In this document: one piece after another, positions 22,844 to 23,573 of the stretch
How the letters are laid out: each line of letters starts with the position of its first letter
Position numbering within the stretch: the first letter of the stretch is position 1
From: Chitinophaga pinensis
GTDB taxonomy: Bacteria; Bacteroidota; Bacteroidia; UKL13-3
Length of the DNA stretch: 23,573 bases
Reading direction: 5' to 3'
Assembly: GCA_945875195.1 (NCBI GenBank)
Contig: CAMCJW010000009.1
Location: 1-23,573, forward strand
Program-made: the position numbers and the translations under genes
The notes under the pieces: generated by a model
What the model was told of the DNA's origin: nothing
Databases searched by the model: none
The model's input: only the letters and a program-made list of their open reading frames with translations

Positions 22844-23573
22844 TTAACCAATATAATTATTTGGAAGAATAATTTCAAAATTGCTTCCAACACCTATTTG
22901 CGATTGTAGTGAGATTTTGCCTTTGTGTATTTCAATGGTTTTCTTAACCAAACTTAATCCAATGCCATACCCAGCAACTTGCCGTGTGTCATTAGCCCTG
23001 AAGAATGGTTGAAAAATATTGGATAGGTCGGATTTGGCAATTCCAGGACCTTTATCAATGAAAGATACCTTGATAGATAGCTTATCGAATTTAACTTTCA
23101 CTTCGCATTGCAAATCTGAAGAAAACTTACACGCATTATCCATTAAATTAACAAATGCCGACTTTAAAAGAGCGTAATCGCCTTTTGTTTGCATCGACTC
23201 TTCATCGGCCGGAAATTCATCCCAATCTAAGGTGATTTTATACTTGCTGTTCTGTTTGCTTAATTCTTCTTTTGCATCCATTATCACTTCAACAATGGAT
23301 ACCTCTTTAAAAGAAATTTTAGGGAAATCCGCATTGGCATCTGCTAAATCAGTTAGGCCATTAATGAGTGAAATTAAATTTTGAATATCTTCTTGGAGTG
23401 AACTAAATGTTTTTAAATATTCCTCTTCATTTCTGTTTTGTAATAGCAAAACTTCAATCTGCCCTTTCATAACTGTTAAGGGTGTTCTAAATTCATGCGA
23501 AGCATTTGAAACAAACATTTTTTGTAAGGTAAACGACTTTTCAATTCTTTCTAACATGGTATTAAATACAATG
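22844..23573 (-). CDS. Sensor histidine kinase, C-terminal part (partial)
   Basis: Dimerisation and catalytic parts of a two-component sensor kinase. The frame stays open to the right edge: codons before the ATG at 23557 read IVFNT, so that ATG is internal (VFNTMLERIEKSF is the usual linker after a HAMP domain) and the N-terminal sensor lies outside the window. The H-box SHEFRTPL holds the phospho-accepting His (the 21st residue after that Met). N-box NLMDNACKF, G1 DKGPGIAKSDL, F-box FQPFFRA and G2 GYGIGLSLVKK are all present, so the ATPase domain looks intact. It is a HisKA/HATPase_c kinase of the HAMP-linked class. The cognate regulator is not visible and would be expected upstream of it, beyond the edge. 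Confidence 0.93.
   Translation of the reverse strand, partial: IVFNTMLERIEKSFTLQKMFVSNASHEFRTPLTVMKGQIEVLLLQNRNEEEYLKTFSSLQEDIQNLISLINGLTDLADANADFPKISFKEVSIVEVIMDAKEELSKQNSKYKITLDWDEFPADEESMQTKGDYALLKSAFVNLMDNACKFSSDLQCEVKVKFDKLSIKVSFIDKGPGIAKSDLSNIFQPFFRANDTRQVAGYGIGLSLVKKTIEIHKGKISLQSQIGVGSNFEIILPNNYIG

Overview
This is an AT-rich chromosomal window from a bacterium of the phylum Bacteroidota (not a plasmid, phage or island). Four lines of sequence evidence agree. It holds a PorZ-type protein with a type IX secretion C-terminal domain. Several genes are preceded by TAnnTTTG -7 boxes with a TTG or TTTG element 19-21 nt upstream, the Bacteroidota promoter type. Shine-Dalgarno sequences are generally absent. 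The proteins carry Bacteroidota family traits: the AtpA insertion, the LspA with GNIID-S instead of D-R, and the ileS / DksA-like / lspA gene order. I cannot name the genus.

Layout. 1-4667 (+): atpB(partial)-atpE-atpF-atpH-atpA-atpG, the ATP synthase genes without atpD and atpC, closed by a strong intrinsic terminator. 4755-5192 (+): cyclophilin-type prolyl isomerase. 5238-6761 (+): large metallo-beta-lactamase-fold protein resembling the hydrolase-fold domain of CMP-sialic acid hydroxylase-like proteins. 6853-8124 (+): serS. 8125-8292: convergent intergenic region with a hairpin and a 33-bp tandem repeat. 8293-13877 (-): ileS, then a DksA-like protein with a very long histone-H1-like tail, then lspA with its own promoter. 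13983-16337 (-): MMPL/RND-type exporter, divergent from porZ (16456-18756, +). 18817-21606 (+): medium-chain dehydrogenase/reductase, metF, tcdA. 21614-22765 (-): two-HKD phospholipase D-family protein. 22844-23573 (-): sensor histidine kinase running off the right edge.

How the genes relate. Most are housekeeping: energy coupling (F1Fo), tRNA charging and modification (SerS, IleS, TcdA), one-carbon metabolism (MetF), envelope work (LspA for lipoprotein maturation, PorZ for type IX secretion, the MMPL exporter, the phospholipase D-family protein) and signalling (histidine kinase). ileS and the DksA-like gene are 10 bp apart and probably cotranscribed; metF and tcdA are 20 bp apart.

I see no CRISPR array, mobile element, rRNA, tRNA or defence system, and no clear new multi-gene system. 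The items most worth a second look are the GxHH active-site signature of IleS (predicted mupirocin hyper-resistance type), the DksA-like protein with about 320 residues of Lys/Ala/Pro repeats and a degenerate zinc finger, the MBL-fold protein with an unassigned C-terminal half, a perfect 15-bp hairpin between atpE and atpF, and two kinds of intergenic short repeat.
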